Below, in pieces: positions 1-6,872 of a DNA stretch of 12,609 nucleotides. Below the pieces are notes generated by a model. That model did no database searches. It saw only the letters and a program-made list of their open reading frames with translations, and was not told the DNA's origin. Source of the stretch: CAZFBR01 sp035353495 [NCBI: uncultured bacterium] (lineage in GTDB: Bacteria; DAOPZR01); contig CAZFBR010000096.1 in NCBI GenBank assembly GCA_964517215.1, positions 1-12,609 of the forward strand. Direction: 5' to 3'. The translations under genes and the position numbers were made by a program. Each line of letters starts with the position of its first letter. Positions within the stretch are counted from its first letter, which is position 1.

Positions 1-449
1 AGGTGCATGACCCCCGCCGGGGTGCAGGGGAGGAACCGCGGCGTTTCGCGGACCAGCAGCCCGATATTCTCCGGATGGAAGCAGTCGGCATCCTTGCGCG
101 GATCAATGCGCCGGGCGATCTCGTCCTCCAGCCCGCGCAGCCCCGCAGGGAGCGGCAGCTGCACCAGCAGGGCATGCGTCGCCGCATCAGCGTTGGCCGC
201 CGCGACCGCCGCCAGCAGCTCCGCCCGCGTCGCCGTCGCCGGCAGGGCGACATGCCGCGCGCCGATCCCCAGTTCATTCGCTTTTTTCAGTTTGTTGCGC
301 ACATAGACCGCGGAGCCGGGGTCATCGCCCGCGCTGATCACCGCGAGGCCGGGAATGATGCCGCGACTGCGCAGGGCCGCCGTCCGGCGGCGCACCCCGT
401 CGATAACGGCGGCTGCGGGCGCGTCGCCGCGCAGGCAGCGGGTCTCCAT
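1..449 (-). CDS. folD: FolD, methylenetetrahydrofolate dehydrogenase/cyclohydrolase (N-terminal part, runs off left edge)
   Basis: This is the bifunctional cytosolic enzyme that converts 5,10-methylene-THF to 10-formyl-THF using NADP. The window holds the first 149 codons; the Rossmann NADP domain lies beyond the edge. The catalytic Tyr49 and Lys53 are visible in a YVRNK motif, followed by QLPLP (97-101), the KDADCFHP motif (119-126) and PCTPAGV (141-147), all in family order. The family usually has Gly where this protein has Cys123. The ATG at 449 lies 13 nt after the spoVS stop, with a purine-rich GGCGGG stretch before it, and the N-terminus length matches E. coli FolD. It is the fourth gene of the rny operon, so one-carbon metabolism is co-transcribed with RNA-decay genes here. 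Confidence 0.93.
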   Translation of the reverse strand, partial: METRCLRGDAPAAAVIDGVRRRTAALRSRGIIPGLAVISAGDDPGSAVYVRNKLKKANELGIGARHVALPATATRAELLAAVAAANADAATHALLVQLPLPAGLRGLEDEIARRIDPRKDADCFHPENIGLLVRETPRFLPCTPAGVMH

Positions 450-462
450 GGATACCCGCCCG

Positions 463-729
463 TTACGGCTGCTTCGGGAAGACCAGCATCTTGATCGCGG
501 TCTTTTCGTGGCCGTCGATGTCAAGATCGACGAACCCCGGGACGCAGACCAGATCGATGCCGTTGCAGGCGACAAATCCGCGCGCAATGGCAATGGCCTT
601 GACCATCTGGTTCACAGCGCCGGCGCCGATCGCCTGCATTTCCACCTTGCCCTCTTCCTTGAGGAACCCCGCAATCGCCCCCGCCACCGAGGTGGCGCTC
701 GACTTCGTCGAGACCTTGAGTAGCGCCAT
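463..729 (-). CDS. spoVS: SpoVS, stage V sporulation protein S family
   Basis: This 88-residue protein aligns end to end with the highly conserved SpoVS family. It begins MALLKVSTKSS, has the central GAVNQMVKAIAIARG block (37-51) and ends in a DGHEKTAIK stretch (72-80). The family has an Alba-like fold and is thought to bind nucleic acid. In Bacillus it affects spore assembly, but it is common in non-sporulating phyla, so its presence does not imply sporulation. The ATG at 729 lies 2 nt after the ymdB stop, so translation is probably coupled. A G-rich stretch inside the end of ymdB is the likely ribosome-binding site. The order rny-ymdB-spoVS is the same as in Firmicutes. Confidence 0.95.
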   Translation of the reverse strand: MALLKVSTKSSATSVAGAIAGFLKEEGKVEMQAIGAGAVNQMVKAIAIARGFVACNGIDLVCVPGFVDLDIDGHEKTAIKMLVFPKQP

Positions 730-731
730 GG

Positions 732-1514
732 TCACAGCCCCCGTTCCGCGTAGTTCTCGTTCAGCCGTTCCAGCTTCGTCACCGTGCCCGTCGCCGGGTC
801 GCACTCCAGCAGGAGCGCATTGAACAGGCACGGGCCGCCGGCCACCTCGAACCGCACCGGCATCCCCGTCACCATCTTGTGCAGCGCGAGGTCGGGCTTG
901 ACCCCGATGATGCTGTCGCGCGGCCCGGTCATCCCGACGTCGGTGATGAACGCCGTGCCGCGCGGCAGCCGCCGCTCGTCCGCGGTCTGCACATGCGTGT
1001 GCGTCCCCACCACCGCGGTCACCCGCCCGTCGCAATGCCACGCCAGGGCGCCCTTTTCCGCGCTCGCCTCCGCGTGAAAATCGATCAGCGTCAAATCCGC
1101 CTGCCCGCGCAGCTCGGCGAGGATCCGGTCCGCCGCGTCAAACGGCGAATCGCACGGCTCCATGAACACGCGCCCGAGCAGGTTGATCACCGCCACGCGC
1201 ACGCCCTGCTTCTCCACCACCGTCCAGCCCCGCCCGTACGCCTTCTTCGGCAGATTGGCCGGCCGCAGCAACCGCTCCTCGTTCGCCTGCAGGAGCGGGA
1301 AAATGTCCTTGCGGTTCCAGATATGGTTGCCGGACGTCACCACGTCCGCGCCCAGCTCCCGCAGTTCGGCGAACAGCTTCGGGGTCAGCCCGAACCCCGC
1401 CGCCGTGTTCTCCCCGTTGACGATGACGAAATCAGCGGGATGCGCGGGCAGCGCGCGCTGCAGGCAGTCGCGCCCGACGCCCCCGATGATGTCGCCGACA
1501 AACAGCAGCCGCAT
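732..1514 (-). CDS. ymdB: YmdB-family metallophosphoesterase (2',3'-cyclic nucleotide phosphodiesterase)
   Basis: This is a 260-residue calcineurin-like phosphoesterase of the YmdB/DR1281 family (TIGR00282), full length for the family. Bacillus YmdB hydrolyses cyclic nucleotides and influences biofilm and motility decisions together with RNase Y. All expected metal-binding motifs are present: Asp8 in FVGD, Glu35 and Asn36 in NGEN, Asn63 and His64 in GNHIW, His147 in DFHAE, and His172 and His174 in GTHTH. The ATG at 1514 lies 9 nt after the rny stop. Its weak ribosome-binding site (AAGG) overlaps that stop codon. It sits between rny and spoVS in one operon. Confidence 0.95.
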   Translation of the reverse strand: MRLLFVGDIIGGVGRDCLQRALPAHPADFVIVNGENTAAGFGLTPKLFAELRELGADVVTSGNHIWNRKDIFPLLQANEERLLRPANLPKKAYGRGWTVVEKQGVRVAVINLLGRVFMEPCDSPFDAADRILAELRGQADLTLIDFHAEASAEKGALAWHCDGRVTAVVGTHTHVQTADERRLPRGTAFITDVGMTGPRDSIIGVKPDLALHKMVTGMPVRFEVAGGPCLFNALLLECDPATGTVTKLERLNENYAERGL

Positions 1515-1523
1515 GCCGCGGCC

Positions 1524-3089
1524 TTACTTCGCGTACTCGACGACGCGGAATTCGCGGATCACCGTCACCTTGATCTGGCCCGGGTAATCGACTTCCTTCT
1601 CGATCCGCCCCGCCAGGTCGCGCGCCAGCACTTCCGTCTCGTTGTCCTTCAGCTGGTCCGCGTGCACCATGACCCGCAGCTCGCGCCCCGCCTGGATGGC
1701 GAACGACTTTTCCACGCCCTTGAACGATTCCGACAGCGACTCGAGCTTTTCGAGGCGCTTGATGTAGTTCTGCACGTTTTCGCGCCGGGCGCCCGGCCGC
1801 GCGGCGCTGATTGCGTCCGCCGCCTGCACCAGCACGCCCTCGACGGTCTTGATCTCGACCTCGGCATGGTGGCCGGCGATGCCGTTGACCACCGCCTCGG
1901 GCTCGCCCGCCTTGCGCGCCAGGTCGGCGCCCAGCGAGGCATGCGAGCCCTCGTTTTCCTGGTCGATCGCCTTGCCCAGGTCGTGCAGCAGCCCGACCCG
2001 CTTGGCCATCTGGATGTTGGCCCCGATCTCCGCGGCCATGGCGCCGGCGAGATGCGCGACTTCGACGCTGTGCTGCAGCACATTCTGCCCGAAGCTGGTG
2101 CGATACTTCAGCCGCCCGAGGATGCGCACTTCCTGCTCCGGCAGGCCCGCCAGCCCGACCTCAAAGCACGCCTGCTCGCCCGCTTCGAGGATGGTCTTCT
2201 CCATCTCAGACTGCACCTTCTTGACCACCTGCTCGATGCGGTTAAACTGGATGCGCCCGTCGGCAATCAGCCGTTCCAGCGACTGCCGCGCGATCTCGCG
2301 CCGCACCGGATCGAATGCCGACAGCACCACAACATCCAGCGTATCGTCGATAATCAGGTCCACCCCGGTAATGCGCTCGAACTCGCGGATATTGCGCCCC
2401 TCACGCCCGATGATGCACCCCTTCATCTCCTCCGACGGAATGGCCAGCACCGACACGGTGATCTCCGCCGTCTGCTCCGCCGCGATGCGCTGGATGGCCA
2501 GCGTCACCACGCGCCGCGCGCGCCGGTCGGCGAGGCGCTTGGCCTCCTCCTCGATGCGCTTGAGCACCTTGTTGGCCTCGAACTTGGCCTCTTCCTCGAC
2601 ATTGGAGATCAGCATCTGCTTGGCGTCGTTGGCCGACATGCCCGACACCTTTTCCAGTTCCGCCCGCTGCCGTTCCAGCGCCTGCGCGGCCTCCTGCTCC
2701 ATTGCCGCCAGTTTTTCCTTCTGCGCCGCCAGTTCCGTCAGCTGCTGGCTGAGTTTTTCGCTCTTGTTTTCCAGCTGGTCTTCCTTGCTGGCCAGCCGCT
2801 GCTCAACGCTCTTGACTTCCGCGCGCCGGTCGTTGATCTCGCGCTCCAGCTGCATCCGTTCCTTGTACAGCTCTTCCTTGCCGTCCAGCACCGCCTGCTT
2901 CTTGACGCCTTCGGCCTCGCGCTTGGCATTTTCCAGCAGCCGCTTCGCTTCACCCTCCGCCGACGCCTGAATTTTTCGGTCAAGATACACCCGGAAATAG
3001 AAACCAAACACCGCACCGGCCACCAGCCCGGCCATAATCAGCACACTGTAAAACTGCTGCGCCCACTCCACTACCGCCTGCATATGCAT
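1524..3089 (-). CDS. rny: Ribonuclease Y (membrane-anchored endoribonuclease)
   Basis: RNase Y starts mRNA decay by endonucleolytic cleavage at the inner membrane. Numbering from the ATG at 3089 (521 aa), domains in order are: a single membrane helix at about 13-33; a long charged coiled coil at about 40-190; a KH domain with the IIGREGRNIREFE loop at about 226-238; and an HD domain with His340 (QHSVE), the metal pair His369-Asp370 (LLHDLGKAID) and Asp425 (QAADAIS). The domain order and length match the family. The frame can also open at ATG 3104, but a consensus GGAGG (3098-3102) overlaps that codon and sits 8 nt before ATG 3089, so 3089 is preferred. It is the first gene of the operon, behind its own promoter. 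Confidence 0.96.
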   Translation of the reverse strand: MHMQAVVEWAQQFYSVLIMAGLVAGAVFGFYFRVYLDRKIQASAEGEAKRLLENAKREAEGVKKQAVLDGKEELYKERMQLEREINDRRAEVKSVEQRLASKEDQLENKSEKLSQQLTELAAQKEKLAAMEQEAAQALERQRAELEKVSGMSANDAKQMLISNVEEEAKFEANKVLKRIEEEAKRLADRRARRVVTLAIQRIAAEQTAEITVSVLAIPSEEMKGCIIGREGRNIREFERITGVDLIIDDTLDVVVLSAFDPVRREIARQSLERLIADGRIQFNRIEQVVKKVQSEMEKTILEAGEQACFEVGLAGLPEQEVRILGRLKYRTSFGQNVLQHSVEVAHLAGAMAAEIGANIQMAKRVGLLHDLGKAIDQENEGSHASLGADLARKAGEPEAVVNGIAGHHAEVEIKTVEGVLVQAADAISAARPGARRENVQNYIKRLEKLESLSESFKGVEKSFAIQAGRELRVMVHADQLKDNETEVLARDLAGRIEKEVDYPGQIKVTVIREFRVVEYAK

Positions 3090-3095
3090 AGTACC

Positions 3096-3102
3096 AACCT
3101 CC
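3096..3102 (-). promoter_or_regulatory. Ribosome-binding site that sets the rny start
   Basis: The minus strand reads GGAGGTT here, 8 nt (measured from GGAGG) before the ATG at 3089. The alternative upstream ATG at 3104 overlaps this site and has no Shine-Dalgarno of its own. A third ATG at 3083 is 14 nt away, which is too far. Confidence 0.8.
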
Positions 3103-3204
3103 ATCTATATTAAACCGGCCAACTGACCGGGGAACCGAGGCGGCCGTCTGCCGTCCGGAACCAAAAACACCACCCATGCCGAATGCACCAGGAACAGCGT
3201 TCTA

Positions 3205-3233
3205 ACTATATAAGCATAACGCCATACTGTCAA
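3205..3233 (-). promoter_or_regulatory. Sigma70-type promoter of the rny-ymdB-spoVS-folD operon
   Basis: The minus strand has a perfect -35 TTGACA (3228-3233), a 17-bp spacer and -10 TATAGT (3205-3210, one mismatch). Transcription should start near 3198, giving a leader of about 108 nt before the rny ATG. The leader includes a 6-bp stem (3115-3120 with 3125-3130, loop AGTT) about 25 nt upstream of the start codon. The promoter lies just past the stop of the upstream lipoprotein gene. The operon can therefore be driven independently of the HD/lipoprotein pair, and I see no terminator between them. Confidence 0.88.
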
Positions 3234-3250
3234 CTGCCCGCCACGAAACG

Positions 3251-4018
3251 TTACCGCGCCAGCAGCAGCTGCTCCGGGTCAAGCCACCAGCCGCCGCTGT
3301 TGTCCGACAGATGCACCCAAGTCAGCGGGGTGCCGGCGCGCCGGCCGGCAACCGTCGCCGGGTACCGCCCGCCGGTCAGCTCCGCCACGCCGACCGGGCT
3401 GCCGCCGTCCGCCAGCTGACGCGGCGGATCGTCCATCCTGATCCAGCCGCTGTCTTCGTCATCCGCACGCCGGCACAGGCAGTTAAAGACCCCCGCCGGC
3501 GTGGTCAGGGTGCCGGCGGCGGACGGGACCGGCCGGCCGCGAAACAGGAGCCGGCCGTCGCACCCGCGCCCCAGCACCGCCGGCGCTGTTTCATGACGCC
3601 ACCAGGCCCGCGGATCGGTTTCCACGAGAAAACGCACCGTCACCGGTTCCGCCAGCGGCTCGCCGTTCAGCGCGCGCGCCTGCGTGCCCACCGTTACCGC
3701 CACTTCCCCGCCCGCGGGCATGGTCAGCTGCAGGAACAGCGACTTGAGTTCGGCGTCATAGGCGGCGCCGTCCGGGGAGAGCAATGTCGTCCCGCCGCGC
3801 CCGTCCCCGACCTGTATCCGCACCGCGCCGGCCAGCGTGCGCGAGTCCATCTCGCTGTCAAAGGTGAACCGCACCCGCGCGCTGGCCGGGATGGCGACCG
3901 CACGGTCTTCCGGCCAGGTCGAAACCACCGCCGGCGGAAGCGGCGGCGGGAGCGGCGCCGCCGTCTGCCAGCAGCCCGCCAGCAGCAGTGCCAGCAGGCC
4001 CGCCGCTGCCAGCTTCAT
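3251..4018 (-). CDS. Predicted lipoprotein with an N-terminal Ig-like (Big_5-type) domain
   Basis: This 255-residue protein has a lipoprotein signal peptide: a positive start, a hydrophobic stretch, then lipobox LAGC with the lipidated Cys at 16. A proline-rich linker follows (22-29). Residues about 32-132 look like a bacterial Ig-like domain of the Big_5 type, from the pattern WPEDRAVAIPASARVRFTFDSEMD and a late VTVRF strand. The C-terminal half (about 135-255) is not recognised. It has several Cys (such as the CLC near 180) and ends in a Trp-rich segment that could be a small beta-barrel. The start overlaps the stop of the HD gene by ATGA (4015-4018), so translation is coupled, with a short AAAGG just upstream. 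It probably sits in the outer membrane or periplasm. Function is unknown. Confidence 0.75.
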   Translation of the reverse strand: MKLAAAGLLALLLAGCWQTAAPLPPPLPPAVVSTWPEDRAVAIPASARVRFTFDSEMDSRTLAGAVRIQVGDGRGGTTLLSPDGAAYDAELKSLFLQLTMPAGGEVAVTVGTQARALNGEPLAEPVTVRFLVETDPRAWWRHETAPAVLGRGCDGRLLFRGRPVPSAAGTLTTPAGVFNCLCRRADDEDSGWIRMDDPPRQLADGGSPVGVAELTGGRYPATVAGRRAGTPLTWVHLSDNSGGWWLDPEQLLLAR

Positions 4019-4608
4019 TTGCCTTTGCTGCGCCGCAGCCGCCGCCAGACGCCCGCAAAGAGCGGCACGCCGTAATCACTGAAATTTTTGTCGTTATTCC
4101 AGAAATCGTCAAGATTCTTCCAGCCGACCCTGCCGTAATCCACCGCCTGCACCATCATGTCCAGCCGGTCCGCCATGCGCACGACCTTGGCTTCGAGCGA
4201 GGTCATCTCCTCGAATTCCAGCCACTGCGCGCGGTACGACTCGCCGTCGGGCAGTCCCGCCGTGATCCGCTCGATGGCGATTGATTCCGCGCCGAACTTC
4301 GCCTCCTTGCCCAGCAGGTCGACCGGGTCCTTCGCCAGGTCGGTGAGCAGGGTCTCGGGCAGTTCGTGCACAATCGCCAGCCGGATGGCATGGTTGGCGT
4401 CGATGGTCGCACCCGCCGCCTTGAGCGCGTCCGCGAGGAGCATGGCGATATAGATCACCCGGAAGGAATGGTCCGCCACGCTCTCGCACGGAATGATCCC
4501 GCGCATCTGCCAGCCCATGCGCGGAATGCGCTTGAGCGTGCCCGCGCGACTGATCTCCTCGAGGATCCGGTCAAGCTGCCGGTCGCTTATTGTTCTTTTT
4601 TTTGCCAT
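4015..4608 (-). CDS. HD-domain phosphohydrolase, HDDC2/YfbR-like (5'-deoxynucleotidase-type)
   Basis: This 197-residue protein is almost entirely one HD domain. It has the opening seen in HDDC2/YfbR nucleotidases: a GTLKRIPRMGW strand-helix, then ESVADHSFRV with His47. It also has VHELPETLLTDL (His81, Glu82, Glu85, Asp90) and the distal metal ligand Asp147 in MADRLD. Relatives remove 5'-phosphate from (deoxy)nucleoside monophosphates. The usual His-Asp pair is His-Glu here, which could alter metal use. The ATG at 4608 follows a good GGAGA site with 7-nt spacing. The start region is A-rich (MAKKRT). No convincing promoter was found upstream. The gene is coupled to the lipoprotein gene. Exact substrate is unknown. 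Confidence 0.85.
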   Translation of the reverse strand: MAKKRTISDRQLDRILEEISRAGTLKRIPRMGWQMRGIIPCESVADHSFRVIYIAMLLADALKAAGATIDANHAIRLAIVHELPETLLTDLAKDPVDLLGKEAKFGAESIAIERITAGLPDGESYRAQWLEFEEMTSLEAKVVRMADRLDMMVQAVDYGRVGWKNLDDFWNNDKNFSDYGVPLFAGVWRRLRRSKGK

Positions 4609-4662
4609 GGCCCGTTCTCCTGTTCAGTTTTGCACCAGACCGCCCGACATAGAGAATAGGCC

Positions 4663-4669
4663 AAGGAGG
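4663..4669 (+). promoter_or_regulatory. Consensus ribosome-binding site of the micropeptide, in a hairpin loop
   Basis: AAGGAGG lies 9 nt upstream of ATG 4679. The flanking AGGCC and GGCCT could form a 5-bp stem that presents or sequesters this site. Confidence 0.55.
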
Positions 4670-4678
4670 GCCTCACTC

Positions 4679-4735
4679 ATGGGCGAGCTCTGTCTGCTGA
4701 TCGCATTGATCCTGTTCTGCTTCCTGGTCCAGTAA
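4679..4735 (+). CDS. Putative 18-residue hydrophobic membrane micropeptide
   Basis: This short open frame encodes MGELCLLIALILFCFLVQ, which is one membrane-spanning segment with almost nothing else. The evidence for translation is an AAGGAGG site (4663-4669) placed 9 nt before the ATG, the best ribosome-binding site in the window. It lies in the 146-bp gap between the HD gene and the primase-like gene and overlaps neither. That Shine-Dalgarno falls in the loop of a small hairpin (AGGCC 4658-4662 with GGCCT 4669-4673). A weak promoter is possible (TTGCAC 4630-4635, 16 bp, GAGAAT 4652-4657), which would place the Shine-Dalgarno at the mRNA 5' end. Size and character resemble Ibs-type toxins or small membrane regulators. 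Function is unknown. Confidence 0.5.
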   Translation: MGELCLLIALILFCFLVQ

Positions 4736-4754
4736 TTCTCCCGGCGGCTGCGCG

Positions 4755-6083
4755 CTATTTGGGCAGCGTCAGCTCCAGCTGTCCGCATTCCCAGAGCGCC
4801 ATGCCGCCATACAGCCGGCCGTAATAATTGGCCTTGGTTGACGACGGGCTTTTGAACCAGTCCATCTGCCCCCAGTAGGTGTGCTGCGGATGCTCGTACA
4901 GGTCGCGGATCAGGCAGGCGACCTCCTTCGGATGCCAGTTGTGCCGCAGCACCAGATCACCCACAAACCGCTTGATGTTGATCGGCTGCAGCAGCGCGGG
5001 GTACGGATTCTCCATCATTTTGCGCGTATTGTGGTGGATGCCGGCGTCAGCGGCCGCGCGCTGCAGCGCCTGGCCCCGCGCCAGGCCCGGATGCCGGTCG
5101 AATTCCTGGTGGAACGCATAGAGACCCGACCGTTTGTACAACTCGATGAAGCCCAGCATTGAATCGTTGGCGCGCGGGATGGTGCCGTCATGGGTCGTGG
5201 CATGCTCCGCCGCCTTGTCCACACTCCACATCGCGCTCAGCAGATGCTCAAAGTCGCGGTGCTGTTTCAGGGTGGTGCCGTCGTAGTACGTCTTGAGCAC
5301 ATCGACCAGCGGCGGCTGCCAGTACATCCCGTATTTCTGGATGTTCTTCTTGTGCAGCGAAAAGGGCGTGCGGATGCCGCGCATGAACGCCGAGTCACCC
5401 GCCCAGGAATTGTCGTAGTTGATCGATTTTTCCGCGCTGTCGCAGATGGTGACCGGGATCGACCCCTCATTCTGGTGCGCGTTCTTGGCGATATAGCCGA
5501 GGAATTCCGACAGCCGCCCGAGCCCGCTGAAGACGCGGCCTGCGGTCAGGTCGACCCCCTCGCGCCGCTTGATATCGCCCGGATCGCGATACTGGTAGCA
5601 GCCGATCAGGTCGTCCTCGAGATACCCGACCGCCGCCGTTGCCGTCCACGCCTTCGTCCCCTTCTCGATCCAGAACAGGATATGCCCGCCCGACGGGGTC
5701 AGGTCCATGAGGAAGGGGAGCTTGTGCTTGATGAAAAAGCCCTCGAGGAATTTGGTGACCGGCATCAGGTACTTGCGGAAATAGTGATGCTGCGTCTGCA
5801 TGTCCGCGTAGAGCTGGAAGTTCTCGTGCGACAGCGAGATTTCGAAATCGATCGGCGCCAGCACGCGCTCGTTGTGCGCGCCGAGCACGGGGATGTGGAT
5901 CTGCAGCCCCCACTCCACCGCCATCTTCCACAGCTGGTCCGCCGATTCAACGGTCACCAGCAGCCCGCCCGGGCGCCAGCCATGCTGGATGAGTTCCGTC
6001 CCCGCCCCGATAATATACGAGCAGCCCCTGCAGGTGCGCTGCAAACGGTCAAAGATGATCCGGTAATAGTCCTGGTCCGTCAT
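4755..6083 (-). CDS. Stand-alone archaeo-eukaryotic-primase-like (AEP/PrimPol-type) protein
   Basis: This 442-residue protein has motifs in the order expected for the AEP fold. An acidic DFE (79-81, motif I) is followed about 50 residues later by SGGHILFW (131-138, the SxxH-type motif II). An Asp-rich stretch (about 215-229) comes next, then RTPFSLHKK (238-246), which matches the R-x-P-x-S-x-H-x-K signature of PrimPol-like primases. The C-terminus has a helical HPKEVACLIRDLYE segment (384-397) and an aromatic tail. AEP enzymes make primers or fill gaps at forks or breaks, but no Ku, ligase or helicase gene is nearby. The ATG at 6083 is chosen because GGAGG lies 9 nt upstream and a promoter covers the longer start at 6140. 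The assignment is from motifs only. Confidence 0.6.
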   Translation of the reverse strand: MTDQDYYRIIFDRLQRTCRGCSYIIGAGTELIQHGWRPGGLLVTVESADQLWKMAVEWGLQIHIPVLGAHNERVLAPIDFEISLSHENFQLYADMQTQHHYFRKYLMPVTKFLEGFFIKHKLPFLMDLTPSGGHILFWIEKGTKAWTATAAVGYLEDDLIGCYQYRDPGDIKRREGVDLTAGRVFSGLGRLSEFLGYIAKNAHQNEGSIPVTICDSAEKSINYDNSWAGDSAFMRGIRTPFSLHKKNIQKYGMYWQPPLVDVLKTYYDGTTLKQHRDFEHLLSAMWSVDKAAEHATTHDGTIPRANDSMLGFIELYKRSGLYAFHQEFDRHPGLARGQALQRAAADAGIHHNTRKMMENPYPALLQPINIKRFVGDLVLRHNWHPKEVACLIRDLYEHPQHTYWGQMDWFKSPSSTKANYYGRLYGGMALWECGQLELTLPK

Positions 6084-6111
6084 GACGCTTCCCCTCCCAG
6101 AGAAGAAATTG

Positions 6112-6140
6112 AGTATAGCTAACTGCATCAGGGCTGGCAA
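6112..6140 (-). promoter_or_regulatory. Sigma70-type promoter of the primase-like gene
   Basis: On the minus strand, TTGCCA (6135-6140), a 17-bp spacer and TATACT (6112-6117) give five of six matches in each box. Transcription should begin near 6105, leaving a leader of about 22 nt with GGGAGGGG before ATG 6083. The alternative start at 6140 falls inside the -35 box and is ruled out. Confidence 0.8.
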
Positions 6141-6170
6141 CTCTGCGCAGCTTTTGTCCGGCCCGCGTTG

Positions 6171-6872
6171 TCAGATAATCCCGAGATAGGTCGTCTGGAA
6201 GCCGGGGGCGTATTCTTTTGCCGCCAGCGTGAACCCGGCGCGGGCCAGCATCCCCTCCATGACCCAGTCGTAGGTGCTGTGCTCGTCGCGCACATGCACC
6301 AGCGCCTCGCCCGCCAGTCGCGCATTCGCCATGCGGCCGATCCCGGCCAGCCATTGCCCGATCTGCGCGTCGAGGTCGGCCGCCGCCGCGGGAAAGACGA
6401 TGTCGAACAGGAAGAACTTCCCGCCCGGCCTGAGCATCCCCGCCACGCGCTGCAGCGCCCGCTGCTTCCAGAAATCAGGGAGGTGATGCAGAGCCGCCAC
6501 GCACACCGCCGCGTCGGCCGGTTCGCCGGCATGTTCGTAGGTCAGCAGCCCGGCATGATGATAGCTGATATTCGTCAACCCGGCGCCGTCGGCCTGCGCA
6601 CGGCAGTAGTCGAGCATGGCCCGCGAGATATCGACCGCATGGATGTGCCGGCAGACCGGGGCGGCATGCAGCGTGAAGGCGCCCGTCCCCGACCCGAGAT
6701 CGATGACGGTACTCTCCCTGCCCAGCCCGAGCCGGGCGACGATTTGCGCCGTTGCGGCCGCGTAATCGCGGAAGGTGCGATGCATCGCGTCGTACGCCGC
6801 CACCTCTTCGCGACTGGCATAATCGATCCCCGCACAGGCAAACTCGTCGTACTGCCATTCCGGTCCATTCAC
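6171..6872 (-). CDS. Class I SAM-dependent methyltransferase
   Basis: This 233-residue Rossmann-fold methyltransferase has clear SAM-binding motifs: VIDLGSGTGAF (56-66), AVDIS (79-83), the LHHLPD active-site edge (128-133) and LRPGGKFFLFD (147-157). It resembles the UbiE/Methyltransf_25 group. The substrate cannot be read from sequence. The start is GTG at 6872, overlapping the GNAT stop (GTGA at 6869-6872), with a strong GGAGGTG site 10 nt upstream. It is the last gene of the DUF3795-GNAT-methyltransferase operon. It could modify a product acetylated by the upstream protein, which is inference. Confidence 0.85.
   Translation of the reverse strand: MNGPEWQYDEFACAGIDYASREEVAAYDAMHRTFRDYAAATAQIVARLGLGRESTVIDLGSGTGAFTLHAAPVCRHIHAVDISRAMLDYCRAQADGAGLTNISYHHAGLLTYEHAGEPADAAVCVAALHHLPDFWKQRALQRVAGMLRPGGKFFLFDIVFPAAAADLDAQIGQWLAGIGRMANARLAGEALVHVRDEHSTYDWVMEGMLARAGFTLAAKEYAPGFQTTYLGII

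Noticed and set aside
879-3113. Very long plus-strand open frame opposite ymdB and rny
   Set aside because: It is an antisense shadow of two strongly conserved genes. Its product is rich in Arg, His and Leu without recognisable domains, as expected from the GC-rich complement.
2980-3177. Upstream open frame in the rny leader
   Set aside because: No ribosome-binding site, and it overlaps the rny start. It is glycine-rich with no recognisable features.
5190-6122. Long plus-strand open frame opposite the primase-like gene
   Set aside because: Low-complexity composition, no ribosome-binding site, and the minus-strand gene has motifs, a promoter and a Shine-Dalgarno.
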